Shown here: piece by piece, positions 8,630 through 18,300 of the stretch
Layout: the number at the start of each line of letters is the position of its first letter
Numbering within the stretch: position 1 is the stretch's first letter
From: Thermogemmatispora tikiterensis
Lineage (GTDB): Bacteria > Chloroflexota > Ktedonobacteria > Ktedonobacterales > Ktedonobacteraceae
Direction of reading: 5' to 3'
DNA length: 64,000 bases
Assembly: GCF_003268475.1 (NCBI RefSeq)
Contig: NZ_MCIF01000002.1
Location: 3,580,671 to 3,644,670, forward strand
Translations under genes and position numbers: made by a program
Notes under the pieces: model-generated
Database searches by the model: none
The model's input: the letters and a program-made list of their open reading frames with translations, nothing else
What the model was told of the DNA's origin: nothing

Positions 8630-9826
8630 CTAGTAGCGCAGGCCCAGCACGCGCAGGAGACGAGCAACGTCGCTGGCGAGGCAGACATCGCGGCTGGCCA
8701 GCGCGGCCTGGCCGGTCTCCTGTAGCAGCTGCACCGCCTCGGGCGTCTTCAGATCGTCATCTAAGAGGGACTCGAAGTGAGCGCGCAGCTCGCTGCTGCT
8801 CTCCGTGGTCTCCGCCGGGCAGCCAGCGGCCAGGGCTGCTACCTCCTCGAAAAGGGCGGCTTGCTGGCTGGCCAGCTGCAGGTCGGCGGGGAAGCATTCC
8901 CAGGGCTGGCGATAATGGTGATTCAGCAGCAGGAGGCGGATCGCATTAGCGCTATACTGCTTCAGCAGGTCGCTGACCAGGGTCAGGTTGCCCAGCGACT
9001 TGCTCATCTTCTCTCCCTGCTGGTAGACCATGCCGGTATGTAGCCAGTAGCGGACAAAAGGCGCCTTGCCCGTGTAGTGCTCAGATTGGGCGATCTCGCA
9101 AGTATGGTGAGGGAAAGCCAGATCGGCCCCGCCGCCGTGGATATCGAGCTGCTCCCCCAGGTAGTGGAGTGCCATCGCACTGCATTCAATATGCCACCCC
9201 GGGCGTCCCGGTCCCCAGGGGCTGGGCCAGGCAGGCTCACCGGGAGCCTGAGCCTGCCAGAGAACAAAATCCAGTGGATCGCGTTTGCGCCGGTCATCAG
9301 GATAATTGCCGCGCTCGTTGGCCACCGCCAGCATGGCGTCATAGTCGTTGAGGCCAATAGCGCGCCCCAGGACACCGAAGTCGGGATCACGACGCACATC
9401 GTAGTAGACGCAGCCGTCGCTCACGTAGGCATAGCCGCGCTCGATCAGTTGCTGCACTATCTCGATAATGTGTGGAATCTCATCGGTTGCGCGCACGTAG
9501 AAAGTCGGGCGGCGGACATTGAGCGCATCCATATCGCGCAGAAACCTCTCGGTCTCGCGCCTGCCCAGCTCGTCCCAGGGCACACCCAGTTCGCGCGCCT
9601 TGCGCAAAATATCGTCATCGATGTCCGTGACATTCTGCACGTAGCGCACAGAGTAACCACGGAATTCCAGATAGCGAATGAGCGTATCGAAAGAAGCGTA
9701 GGTGAAGGCATGACCCAGGTGGGTAGTATCGTAGGGCGTCACCCCACACACGTAGATACGCACATTGTTCCCTTCGAGGGGTACAAACGTCTCCACTCGC
9801 TGGGTGAGCGTATTAAACAGCTTCAT
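8630..9826 (-). CDS. MshC-like cysteine ligase / short cysteinyl-tRNA synthetase homologue
   Basis: 398 residues, class I aminoacyl-tRNA synthetase catalytic fold activating cysteine. The HIGH-type motif reads TTHLGHA (residues 34-40) after YVCGVTPYD, and the KMSKS loop reads KMSKSLGNL near 271. Zinc ligands are Cys27, a Cys near 214 (HIECSA) and a His near 239 (FPHHTCE). The THLGHA and GNL forms, and the absence of an anticodon-binding domain, resemble MshC, which joins Cys to glucosaminyl-inositol in mycothiol synthesis, more than CysRS (usually ~460 residues). The start is ATG 9826 with GGAG upstream, overlapping the tatD end by 14 bp. Ordinary CysRS remains possible if no other cysS exists. 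Confidence 0.8.
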   Translation of the reverse strand: MKLFNTLTQRVETFVPLEGNNVRIYVCGVTPYDTTHLGHAFTYASFDTLIRYLEFRGYSVRYVQNVTDIDDDILRKARELGVPWDELGRRETERFLRDMDALNVRRPTFYVRATDEIPHIIEIVQQLIERGYAYVSDGCVYYDVRRDPDFGVLGRAIGLNDYDAMLAVANERGNYPDDRRKRDPLDFVLWQAQAPGEPAWPSPWGPGRPGWHIECSAMALHYLGEQLDIHGGGADLAFPHHTCEIAQSEHYTGKAPFVRYWLHTGMVYQQGEKMSKSLGNLTLVSDLLKQYSANAIRLLLLNHHYRQPWECFPADLQLASQQAALFEEVAALAAGCPAETTESSSELRAHFESLLDDDLKTPEAVQLLQETGQAALASRDVCLASDVARLLRVLGLRY

Positions 9827-10607
9827 GGCGTTCTCCAAGACCGAACAGGCGCGTGGCGTTCGCTGTAGTGATCTGAGCGATTTCGTCCAGCGTCAGGCCC
9901 CGGATCTCGGCTAGCTTCTGGGCCACATGCTTCACGAAGAGCGGCTCGTTACGTCTGGCGCGCAGGGGCAACGGGACAAGATAGGGGCTATCGGTCTCGA
10001 CCAGCACGCGATCGAGGGGAACCATGCTGGCGACCGCGGGCAGGGCGTTGCCCGGGCGGGTCAAAGGGCCAGCGAAGGAGAGCATGAAGCCCTCGAAGGA
10101 AAGGCATTCCTCAGCCTGGGCTACATCGCCCGAGAAGCAGTGGAAGACCCCACGCAGCCCCCGGCCATGAGCACGCAGCAGCTCGATCACATCTTCGTGA
10201 GCATCGCGCACATGGATGATGCAGGGGAGGTTGCAGCTGCGAGCAAGCTCCAGATGGGCACAGAAAACCGCCCTCTGCACATCACGTGGTGAAAGCATAC
10301 GAAAGTAATCAAGCCCAAATTCGCCAATGGCCACCACCTCGGGCGCGCGTGCCAGACTGCGCAGTTGAGCCTCTACCTCCTCATTGTAAGAGGTGGCCTC
10401 GTGAGGATGCACGCCAACGGCGGCGAAGATCTGACCAGGATAGCTCTGGGCCAGAGCTATCGCCGCACGACTCGACTCCAGATCGCAGCCGGGATCAACG
10501 ATGTAGCCGATCCCCCCTGCGAATGCGGCGCGCAGCACCGCATCGCGATCTTTCTTAAAACGGGGAGCATCGACATGGGCGTGGCTATCAACAAGCAACC
10601 GCTGCAT
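9813..10607 (-). CDS. tatD: TatD-family metal-dependent hydrolase/DNase
   Basis: 264 residues from the ATG at 10607 (AGAGGAAAGG directly before it; a TTG 30 bp upstream would add an unlikely peptide). The N-terminal DSHAHVD carries the first metal-binding histidines. Later, GEFGLDYF, the H of CIIHVRDAH, VFHCFSG and VETDSPYL match the TatD (amidohydrolase TIM barrel) family throughout. Family members are divalent-metal 3'-5' exonucleases or deoxyribonucleases in the cytoplasm. It is the first gene of a two-gene unit with the overlapping ligase, an arrangement seen in many bacteria where tatD sits next to an aminoacyl-tRNA synthetase gene. Confidence 0.9.
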   Translation of the reverse strand: MQRLLVDSHAHVDAPRFKKDRDAVLRAAFAGGIGYIVDPGCDLESSRAAIALAQSYPGQIFAAVGVHPHEATSYNEEVEAQLRSLARAPEVVAIGEFGLDYFRMLSPRDVQRAVFCAHLELARSCNLPCIIHVRDAHEDVIELLRAHGRGLRGVFHCFSGDVAQAEECLSFEGFMLSFAGPLTRPGNALPAVASMVPLDRVLVETDSPYLVPLPLRARRNEPLFVKHVAQKLAEIRGLTLDEIAQITTANATRLFGLGERHEAV

Positions 10608-10690
10608 CCTTTCCTCTGTGAACAGGAAGACACGCAAAAAAAAGAAGGGTCAACGCTGGCTTATTCTTTGTCTGTTCAAGAGCTTTCTTT

Positions 10691-10721
10691 AGTATAGTCT
10701 ATCGCTGAAATGGATGTCAAC
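10691..10721 (-). promoter_or_regulatory. Promoter of tatD and the MshC-like gene
   Basis: On the minus strand, a perfect TTGACA (10716-10721) and TATACT (10691-10696) are separated by 19 bp, slightly long. The predicted transcript starts ~75 nt before the tatD ATG. The rest of the 10608-10984 gap shows no other gene. Confidence 0.5.
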
Positions 10722-10984
10722 AACGCGGCGGTGATGGTAGGCGGGCCGGGCGCAAGCGCCCCAGCTCAGGCTGAGTTTTGAGCGGGCTGGGCCGCCTTCA
10801 GGCCAGGCCAGGTCAGAACCCTATAAAAAAATACCCAGGGAGGCCCAGACAAAATCAGGTGATTACCTGATGCCTGGCACTTTGCCATACGCTACGATAA
10901 ACAGGAACATCTTGAGCCATGCTGTCAGAGCATGGCATCTGGCACTCGCGATCAAGAGGATGTTTCTGGAGGAGAGAGAATCGC

Positions 10985-11398
10985 ATGCAGAATCTCGCGC
11001 CACAGGTTGTATCAATTGCAGATGCGTGCCTGGGAGGCTTGCACGGTCGTTCCGCCCTGCTGATTGGACCGGAAGAGCTACGGCGGCCATTTGTGCAATT
11101 GCTGAAGCAAGCTGGTATGCAATCTATCTATGAGGAAGAGAGTGCAAATCAACTGGACAGGCTGCTACCGCAAGTACAGTTGCTTATCAGCATTCCGGCT
11201 GCAGCACCTGCCGCGCCGCTCATTTCCGCGGCGGCTATTGCCCAGGGGTGCGGCAATCGCCAGGTTCCCTTAATCATTCTGGATCTGGCGCGTAGCCCTT
11301 CCGTTGAAGAAATGGTCGGCCTATTGCCCTTTGTCTGCCTCTATACCCCCGCCGACCTCCAGCGTATTCTCCACAACAGCTGTGCTAAAGCGAGCTGA
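10985..11398 (+). CDS. Stand-alone HemA-like (glutamyl-tRNA reductase) domain, degenerate
   Basis: 137 residues from an ATG with GGAGGAGAG upstream. The sequence aligns with the NADPH-binding and following segment of glutamyl-tRNA reductase. SALLIGPEE sits where HemA has VLLVGAGE; LLISIPAAAPAAPLI, a segment like 'P-LIILDLARSPSVEE' and VCLYTPADLQRIL match HemA in order and spacing. The catalytic N-terminal domain, the Gly-rich NADPH loop and the dimerisation domain are missing, so reductase activity is unlikely. It may be a regulatory relic or a scaffold; I cannot assign a function. It is followed by ispH on the same strand after 121 bp that include a palindrome. Confidence 0.65.
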   Translation: MQNLAPQVVSIADACLGGLHGRSALLIGPEELRRPFVQLLKQAGMQSIYEEESANQLDRLLPQVQLLISIPAAAPAAPLISAAAIAQGCGNRQVPLIILDLARSPSVEEMVGLLPFVCLYTPADLQRILHNSCAKAS

Positions 11399-11418
11399 TT
11401 CTATGGTACCATAAGAAT
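11398..11418. promoter_or_regulatory. Palindrome between the HemA-like gene and ispH
   Basis: ATGGTACCAT (11403-11412) is a perfect 10-bp palindrome flanked by ATTCT and AGAAT. It could be an operator for ispH or part of a weak terminator. No regulator is identified. Confidence 0.3.
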
Positions 11419-11519
11419 GGCCACAGAGAGCCTTCTCTTGAGGTCCTAGCTGGCCGCTCTTCTGTTGAGAAAGCTATCTATCTGCCTGCTCTCAGGCGCA
11501 GGGAGCGAATGAGGACGTT

Positions 11520-12404
11520 ATGGAAGTGATCAAGATCTCTCCCCGCGGCTACTGCTATGGCGTCGTTGACGCTTTGCAAATTGCTCGTCGGGCTGCCAAA
11601 GATCCAATGCTGCCCCGTCCAATCCATATCATTGGCCAGATCGTTCACAACCGTCATGCTATTGAAGAGCTGACCGCCCTGGGCATCATTACCCTCGATG
11701 GGCCGAACCGTGCGGCGATCCTTGAGCAGGTCAAAGAAGGAACAGTAATCTTTACCGCGCATGGCGTCTCGCCCCTGGTCAAGGAGCGAGCGCGTGAGCG
11801 TGGCCTCTGCTGTATTGATGCCACCTGTCCTGATGTGACCAAGACCCATGACCTAGTGCGCGAGCTGGTGGCGGAGGGCTACTATATTCTCTACATTGGC
11901 AAGAAAGGGCATCCTGAGCCCGAGGGAGTCATGGGAGAGGTCCCGGGCCATATTAGCCTCATCGAGAGCGAAGCCGACGTCGATGCCCTGCAGCTCACGC
12001 CAGAGCAGGAAAAGAAACTGGCTATCTCGACACAGACCACTCTCTCGCAATGGGACACACAACGTATCATTGAGTACATCAAGGCTCGTTATCCCCAGGT
12101 CAAGGTCTACATTGACATCTGCGCCGCCACGCAGCTCAGGCAAGAGGCAGTGGTGCGGCAGGCGAAAGGGGCCGATCTTACGATCGTGGTGGGTGATCCC
12201 CGAAGCAACAACACCAACCGTCTTGTGCAGGTCTCAGAAGAGCTAGCCGGCGTTCCTGCCGTCCGCATCGAGGATCTCTCCGAGCTGAAACTGGAATGGC
12301 TCAAGGGCAAGAAGCGCGTCGCAGTGACAGCGGGAGCCTCGACCCCCAGCCAGATCACGCGCGAAGTGATTCGTTTTCTTGAACAATACGAGCCAGAGCC
12401 CTAG
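11520..12404 (+). CDS. ispH: 4-hydroxy-3-methylbut-2-enyl diphosphate reductase (IspH/LytB)
   Basis: 294 residues, full length. It performs the last step of the MEP isoprenoid pathway, reducing HMBPP to IPP and DMAPP with an iron-sulfur cluster. The three conserved cluster cysteines are present: Cys12 (PRGYCYGV), Cys103 (DATCPDV) and Cys201 (DICAATQ). The substrate-binding histidines of GQIVHN, TAHGVS and GKKGHPE are also present. The DICAATQ form differs slightly from the common TICNATQ. Start ATG follows TGAGGACGTT. It implies the organism uses the MEP pathway. No other isoprenoid genes lie nearby. Confidence 0.95.
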   Translation: MEVIKISPRGYCYGVVDALQIARRAAKDPMLPRPIHIIGQIVHNRHAIEELTALGIITLDGPNRAAILEQVKEGTVIFTAHGVSPLVKERARERGLCCIDATCPDVTKTHDLVRELVAEGYYILYIGKKGHPEPEGVMGEVPGHISLIESEADVDALQLTPEQEKKLAISTQTTLSQWDTQRIIEYIKARYPQVKVYIDICAATQLRQEAVVRQAKGADLTIVVGDPRSNNTNRLVQVSEELAGVPAVRIEDLSELKLEWLKGKKRVAVTAGASTPSQITREVIRFLEQYEPEP

Positions 12405-12712
12405 CGCAGCAGGGCTGCCCTGGTCTGGTTGGGCTGGGCATGGCTCTCATGAGGATGAGGACGAACGAGCGGAACGGGCTGCCGGCCCCTGTCCTCGCTC
12501 GCAAGAAGCGCCTCCTTTCACCGCGGCCCTCGCGCCGACGCTGAGCCGTTGGTCGAGGGGCAACCGCCAGAGCGCAAAGGCGCTCTGTCTTGTCCTCCCC
12601 GCGCAAGGCCAGGTCCGGGCCTCAACGACGAGGCTCAGGCCCGGACCAATCGCCGCAGGGCAGTCCCGAAAGCGACATCTCTTGCTCTTTGCTCCCTCTT
12701 CTTCGACATGCT

Positions 12713-13552
12713 TCACTGAGGTCCAAGTAGCGTATGGCGAATCAGCATCAGGTGAGTCAGAGGGCCGAGACCACCGGGTACTGGCGTCAGAAATGAGGCC
12801 ACGCGGGCTACACTCTCGCTATCGACGTCGCCAACCACCTTCCCATCAACCGTGGTAATGCCAGCGTCCAGCACCACCGCCCCAGGCTTCACCATCTCGG
12901 CAGTGATCAGTCCTGGCTTGCCCGTGCTTACTACCAAAATATCCGCGCTGCGGGTAATCTCCGCCAAATCGCGGGTCTGTGAGTGGCAGATTGTCACCGT
13001 GGCATCCTCACGCATCAGCGTCAGCGCGATCGGCTTGCCCCCGATATTGCTCCGACCCACAATGACCGCATGCTGACCAGCTACGCGGATGCCAGCCTCG
13101 CGCAGCACTGTTAGCACCACATCTGCGGTCGAGGGGATAAAGCTAGGAAAACCGAGCAGGAGATTGCCGGCATTGCGTGGCCCAAGGCCATCAACATCCT
13201 TTTCGGGGCGCAGGATCTCGGTCACCACGCGCTGGCGAATATGGTCCGGCAAGGGCAAGAGTAGCACGATCCCGTCAGTCGTTGGGGCCTCGCTCAGTGT
13301 GGCGACCTCTGAGCGGATCTCTTCCTCCTCTACCTCGAATGGGTAGGCCAGCGTCACGCAGCTCAGACCAATGCGACGGCAGGAGCGGACAAGCTGGCGG
13401 CTGTAGACCTCAGCGGCGGGATCACGACCAATGATAATTTGCGCCAGGCGCGCCGAGCGGCGGTGCTGCTTGCGAAACTCGGCTGCCTCCTGCTGTAACT
13501 CAGCCATCATGCGCGCCGCCAGGGGGCGGCTGTCGAAGATCGTAGCAGACAT
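12713..13552 (-). CDS. folD: FolD-like methylenetetrahydrofolate dehydrogenase/cyclohydrolase homologue, catalytic residues altered
   Basis: 279 residues from the ATG at 13552 (AGGAGG upstream). The fold is clearly FolD: GRSNIGGKP (NADP loop), EKDVDGLGPRN with Asp121, and TPVPGGLGP. An ungapped comparison with E. coli FolD keeps Tyr50, but the catalytic Lys54 is Leu54 (YSRQL) and Gln98 is Leu98 (IVLLLPLP). PCT, before the cofactor domain, is PST. These residues carry the cyclohydrolase/dehydrogenase chemistry in studied FolD enzymes. The protein may therefore be inactive, mono-functional or act on another substrate; if a second folD exists elsewhere this is a paralogue. Confidence is high for the family and low for the activity. 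Confidence 0.85.
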   Translation of the reverse strand: MSATIFDSRPLAARMMAELQQEAAEFRKQHRRSARLAQIIIGRDPAAEVYSRQLVRSCRRIGLSCVTLAYPFEVEEEEIRSEVATLSEAPTTDGIVLLLPLPDHIRQRVVTEILRPEKDVDGLGPRNAGNLLLGFPSFIPSTADVVLTVLREAGIRVAGQHAVIVGRSNIGGKPIALTLMREDATVTICHSQTRDLAEITRSADILVVSTGKPGLITAEMVKPGAVVLDAGITTVDGKVVGDVDSESVARVASFLTPVPGGLGPLTHLMLIRHTLLGPQ

Positions 13553-13623
13553 CAAGAAGCCTCCTTCCTCCACAGGCGAAATCTCCTGGCGTCCATCATA
13601 CCATAGCCGAGAATGCGGCGCTG

Positions 13624-13665
13624 CGTCGTTCTACCCTGCGGTCCGGCGCCCAGGGTAGAACGACG
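13624..13665. terminator. Long perfect hairpin between the MFS and folD-like genes
   Basis: A 15-bp perfect stem (13624-13638 with 13651-13665) has a 12-nt GC-rich loop. It lies after the MFS stop and before the folD-like start, both on the minus strand. It lacks a T-run, so it may be a 3' stabiliser or a protein-binding inverted repeat rather than an intrinsic terminator. Confidence 0.5.
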
Positions 13666-13712
13666 ATCAGCTCGCATCGTCGGAAAGGAGAAAGGGAGCA
13701 AGGAGGACGCTT

Positions 13713-14921
13713 TCAGGCCGGCGTTGCCCGCGGCTCAGCACGCTGCACCAGGAGCAGCAAGAAAATGCCGAGCGGCGCCAGCTCCAGGAAGGCCACGCCT
13801 GCCGTAATGCCCAGGCGACCGGCGATGAGTCCTACAATACTGGGTAAGACCACGGAGAAAGGTGTGCCCAGGCTCAACAAGGCTCGACCCGTGCCCGAGC
13901 GGCCCGGCAAGCGCTCGTAGACCTGGGCCCGGGCCAGCGGAAACCAGGAGATCGAACTTGCTCCCACCACGCAGAGCAGCAGACCGGCCAGCCAGAGCGA
14001 GCGGGTCAGCAGCAAGGCCGTCATCCCGATCAGAGCCACCAGCGCCGAGCCGGCCAGGAGCTGGCGCACCGTCAACCCCACGGCCAGCAGCAGCTCGCAG
14101 AGCAGCAGGCCGGCGAAGCCAGAAGCGCTCTCAAACGTGATCAAACTCTCTACCGCGTCATCTGATAAGTGAAGCATATCCTGTAAATAAAGAGAAACAA
14201 ATGATCTATAGACTTCATCAAGCATCACTGGCAAGGTGGCGATCACGACCCAGCCGAGCAGGAGAGGATTGCGCAGCGCTGCCACAAAACCTTCCAGCAA
14301 GAGGCCCAGACGCGAGCGTCGCCCCTCGCTGCGCTCCACCTGGGGGAAGCGCAGGGCGCAGGAAAACAAGGCCACCACCAGCCAGATCACCGCGGCCAGC
14401 CAGCAGAGACTGGCCCAACCCAGAGCCAGCAGCGCAATAATGGTCACCGTCAGCGGTGTAAGGAAATCGCCCAAATTGCCGATGAAGGCCAGACGCAGCA
14501 TCGTACGCGTACTGCGGTGGGGATTCTCATCGATCAGCGAAGACTGCGCCGCTCCCAGGGCAATATCGTTGGAGGGATAAAGCAAGGCGAATGCTAACAG
14601 AATAACGGCGAACGAGCGGGCCAGGCCGGCTAGCACGAACGAGCCGGAGAGCACCAGCAGGCCGCCAATAACCCAGATTTTCTTCGTCTTCCCCAGGTCA
14701 CTCAGCACGTTGCTCAAAGGCTCTAACACCATTGACATTGCCGCCCCCAGCGTAAAAAGCAGGCCGATCTGCGTATAGGTCATCGGTACCTGGTGGCGCA
14801 GTAGGGGTAAGCCAATAGTGGGAATGCCCGAGAGCATTTCCTCTAACAGGGTGATGCTAAAAAGTGTCAAGCGCAGAGGTGAGAGAGAGGGGCGGCCCGA
14901 GAAGGCCCGTGTGAAGAGCAT
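13713..14921 (-). CDS. Major facilitator superfamily transporter
   Basis: 402 residues from the ATG at 14921 (GGAAGGAGG just upstream; an ATG 18 bp further up lies before this ribosome site). About eleven to twelve hydrophobic helices are spread over the protein, with the cytoplasmic loop between helices 2 and 3 (NVLSDLGKTKK) matching the MFS signature position, and a charged central loop (ERSEGRRSR) between two six-helix halves. It is a secondary transporter in the cytoplasmic membrane, most like drug or metabolite efflux members. Substrate is unknown. It stands upstream of the folD-like gene, separated by a long hairpin, so co-transcription is uncertain. Confidence 0.8.
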   Translation of the reverse strand: MLFTRAFSGRPSLSPLRLTLFSITLLEEMLSGIPTIGLPLLRHQVPMTYTQIGLLFTLGAAMSMVLEPLSNVLSDLGKTKKIWVIGGLLVLSGSFVLAGLARSFAVILLAFALLYPSNDIALGAAQSSLIDENPHRSTRTMLRLAFIGNLGDFLTPLTVTIIALLALGWASLCWLAAVIWLVVALFSCALRFPQVERSEGRRSRLGLLLEGFVAALRNPLLLGWVVIATLPVMLDEVYRSFVSLYLQDMLHLSDDAVESLITFESASGFAGLLLCELLLAVGLTVRQLLAGSALVALIGMTALLLTRSLWLAGLLLCVVGASSISWFPLARAQVYERLPGRSGTGRALLSLGTPFSVVLPSIVGLIAGRLGITAGVAFLELAPLGIFLLLLVQRAEPRATPA

Positions 14922-15357
14922 GAGACCTCCTTCCTGCATGTCTGGCTTCCGGGCAAGCGGGTGCCGTGCGATCTGGCTTTGCTAGTAGGGCGCGACAAGC
15001 GCAGATATACAGCACCGCTGTCGGCCTTCGTCGTTACTCCTGTGAGGCATTCATCGTGGCTAGAATTTTCTTGCTACTATTCAGTATACTTCAAAATTTA
15101 AATATATTCTATTATCTTTAACAAGCGAGCAGTGTTATTCGCTCTTTCTATAGCAAGCAACCTGTTTTTGTATGGGAGAGGAGTGGGAGGTGAGCAGTGA
15201 GCCGGGCTGGAGGCTGGGAGAGGAGGGCTAAGTACTTTAGTACCAAAAAGAGAGCTTCAATGCAGGATTGTAGTAACCTAGTGACAAAATGAAGGTGAAC
15301 TTGTTGGCAGGTGCCCATTCTGAGTAGAGAAGAGAGAAGGAAGAAAGCGAAGCCCAC
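14922..15357. other. Divergent intergenic region with AT-rich promoter core
   Basis: The bases at 15062-15122 are strikingly AT-rich compared with their surroundings. On the minus strand, TTGTTA (15119-15124) is 17 bp from TTAAAT (15096-15101), and TATACT (15083-15088) follows a weak -35; either could serve the MFS gene. No plus-strand promoter for the TPR gene is clear. No gene seen. Confidence 0.35.
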
Positions 15358-18300
15358 ATGCCTGGGAACAGACAGGTTTTCGAGACAGCAATGGATGCCG
15401 CCGACCGCTACCGTTGGGATAGCAAGTGGACGGAGGCAGCCCGCGAGTATCAGCGGGCGCTGGCAGAGTTCCCAGACGACACAGCGGCGCATGAGGGCCT
15501 GGGCTTCTGCTATATGCAGACCAAGCAGTGGCAGCAGGCGCTGGATGAATATGAGTATCTGCTGAAGCGCAAGCCTCATGATATCATTGTCCTAAGCAAA
15601 GTCGCCGAGTTGTATGGCTGGTTGAGCAGGCGCGAGGAGGCTTACAATGCCTATCTGCAGCTTGCTGATCTTTACGCCCAGGCTGGCCAGGGAGCACGGG
15701 CAGAGGCCGCCTGGCAGAAGGCGCTTCAGTTCTCGCCTGCTAGCCCTGAACCTCACGAGCGGCTCGCAAACTACTACGCAGAGAAGAAAGATCTGTCGTT
15801 GATGATACAGGAGCGCCTGGCTGCCGCCAGGGGCTATCTGCTCCGAAATGACCTGGCAGCAGCCCGCGCTCAATGTGAAGAGGTCCTGCGTGTCGATGTC
15901 TCCAACGCTGAGGCGCGGTCGCTTCTGGAGCAGATCGCTGGCCTGCCGCAGCGGCCCGCAGGCTCAGCAGGCTCGCTGGCCGGCGAGGCCCTGGCGGGCG
16001 CGCCCTCCGGTGAGGATGGATACGCAGGTCAGGAGGCTTCTTTCACTGGTAGCCCGGTCGCCGGCCCTGCCGCACCGGGCAACATAAGCGGAGGTAATAC
16101 TGGCATCATGGGTAACATGGGTAGCGCGGGCAATTTCGGCGGCATGGGGAACCCGGGGCAGGCTCTCGCCCCTGCAGGCCCCGCTGGCGGAGGAGCAGCT
16201 CCGCAGAGACGGATCACGGCAAGCCAGGTTACGGGCATTTTGCGTCAGGCGCAGGCTTTCCAGGCCCAGGGTCGCTACAACGATGCCATCGATCTCTGTG
16301 AGCAGATCCTCGAAAGCGGCTTCGATCGTCCCGATGCTCGCTATTTTCTGGGCTGGCTCTATCAGGAGCAGAAGCGTTGGGATGACGCGATTCGCCAGTT
16401 CCAGATGCTGCTCAATGACCCTGAATACGCGCTTTCTTGCTACTACGCCCTGGGACAATGCTATCGCGCGCGCGGCGATCTGCGCACGGCCACTGTCCAT
16501 TTCGATGAGGCTGTCGACCGCGTCAATCTCGATGCCCTGACGATTGAGGAGGCGGATCAGCTGGTCCAGCTCTGTCAGGAGGCGGCAGAGGCCCATCGCT
16601 TGCTCGGTGAGCAGGAGCAGGCCCTGACAATCTACAACGCGTTGCTTGGCTTCCTGCGCAGCCGTGGCTGGAGCGACAAAGTCGCTCAGGTGGAGCTGCT
16701 CTTGAAGCAGATGCAGAGTGCGCCTCCTTCTCCTCAGCCCAGTACGCCGCCACCTTCCTTGCAACAGCAACAGCTACAGGCTCCTCCAGGACTGCCACCT
16801 GAGCAGCCGGCGACCCCTTCCATCCAGGATGCGGCGACCATGATGTTCTCGGTGCCCGGCCCCGGCCCAGCAGCGGCTCCTCAGCCTCCCGCCGCTCCTG
16901 TGGCGCCGGCCCCAGCCCCGGCTCCAGCAGCTCCTGCTCCAGCGCCGGCGCCCTCTGCCGCGTCTGCCGCCGGCGAGTTACCTGACTGGCTGACGGGTAT
17001 TCTCAATGAGCCTGCGCCAGCACAGCCGGCCCCGGCTGCCGCTGCGCCGGCCCCAGCCCCAGCTCCGGCTGCCCCCGCGCCGCAGCCAGCGACTCCGGCA
17101 GCTCCGCCCCCGTCGCCTACGGCTCCTAATCCACCGGCCCCGGCTTCATCGGCTTCCTGGCTGACCGATAGCCCAACCCGACAGGTGGAGCTCCAGCCCC
17201 CGGCCCCAGCGGCTCCGCCAGCTCCAGCCCCAGCCCCGGCTCCGGCCCCGGACCCGTTCCCTGCTCAGGGCCAGGTGCCTGCACCACCAGCGGCTCCGTC
17301 CGTTGCCGCCGCGCCGGCTCCCGCCCCCTTGACGCTGGAGCAGCTCAGCCCGGCTTCTCCGACCCCTCCATCTGCTACCAGGGATAATGTTGAGGAGCTG
17401 CTGAGTAAAATCGCCGGTAATACGGCCCGTGACGAGTCGTTACAGCAGGTGGCTGGCGCCGTGCTCGCCAGCACGGCTTCGCTGCCCGAAGGCATCCGTA
17501 TGCAGGTGGTGCGCTCGATGCAGGACATCCAGCGCTACATCGAGCATGGCTTGCTGAATCCTGCCATCGATGAGTGCTTGAAGGTCATCGAGATTGCTCC
17601 CCAGTATCTGGATGTCCACCAGGTACTCTGCGAGATCTATGTGCGCCAGGGCCGCATCGAGCAGGCGATCACGAAGTATGCTATCCTGGTCGATACCTAT
17701 ATCGCCAATGGACGCATCGACGACGCGATCGCTACCTATCGGCGTATCCTGCAGCTGGAGCCGAATAATCTGACCTATCGCATGCGCCTGATCAATCTGC
17801 TCTCCTCACACGGAAACAAGGAGGATCTGCTACGTGAGCGGACTCAAGCCGCCGAGGCGTATCTGCGCCTGGGTTACATGGATCGCGCTCTCAGTGAGTT
17901 GGAGCAGGCGCTGCAGGAAAGCCCAACAAGCGTGCCTACTCGCTTGAACTACGCTCTGGCTCTTCAAAAGCTCGGTCGCTCTCAGCAGGCCGCCGCTGAG
18001 TACCAGCGCGTGCTGCAGGTCGACCCGCGCAATATCGTGGCTCTGGTTCGCTGGCACCTCCTGATGATTACAGGGGCCGCCCCCTCGGGGCGCGCTTCGG
18101 CTCTGGAACTGCTGACTCGCATTCGCTGGCAATTGCGCGGTCAGGGCCAGCGCCATTATGAGGTGGTGGCACGCGAATATACGCAGGCCCTCGAATTGCA
18201 GCCGGGGAACGCGGATCTCCATTTCTCGCTCGGTCAGATCCATCAGCAGGCCGGCTACTTCGATCGCGCCGTGGCTTCCTATCAGCAGGCAACGCGCGAT

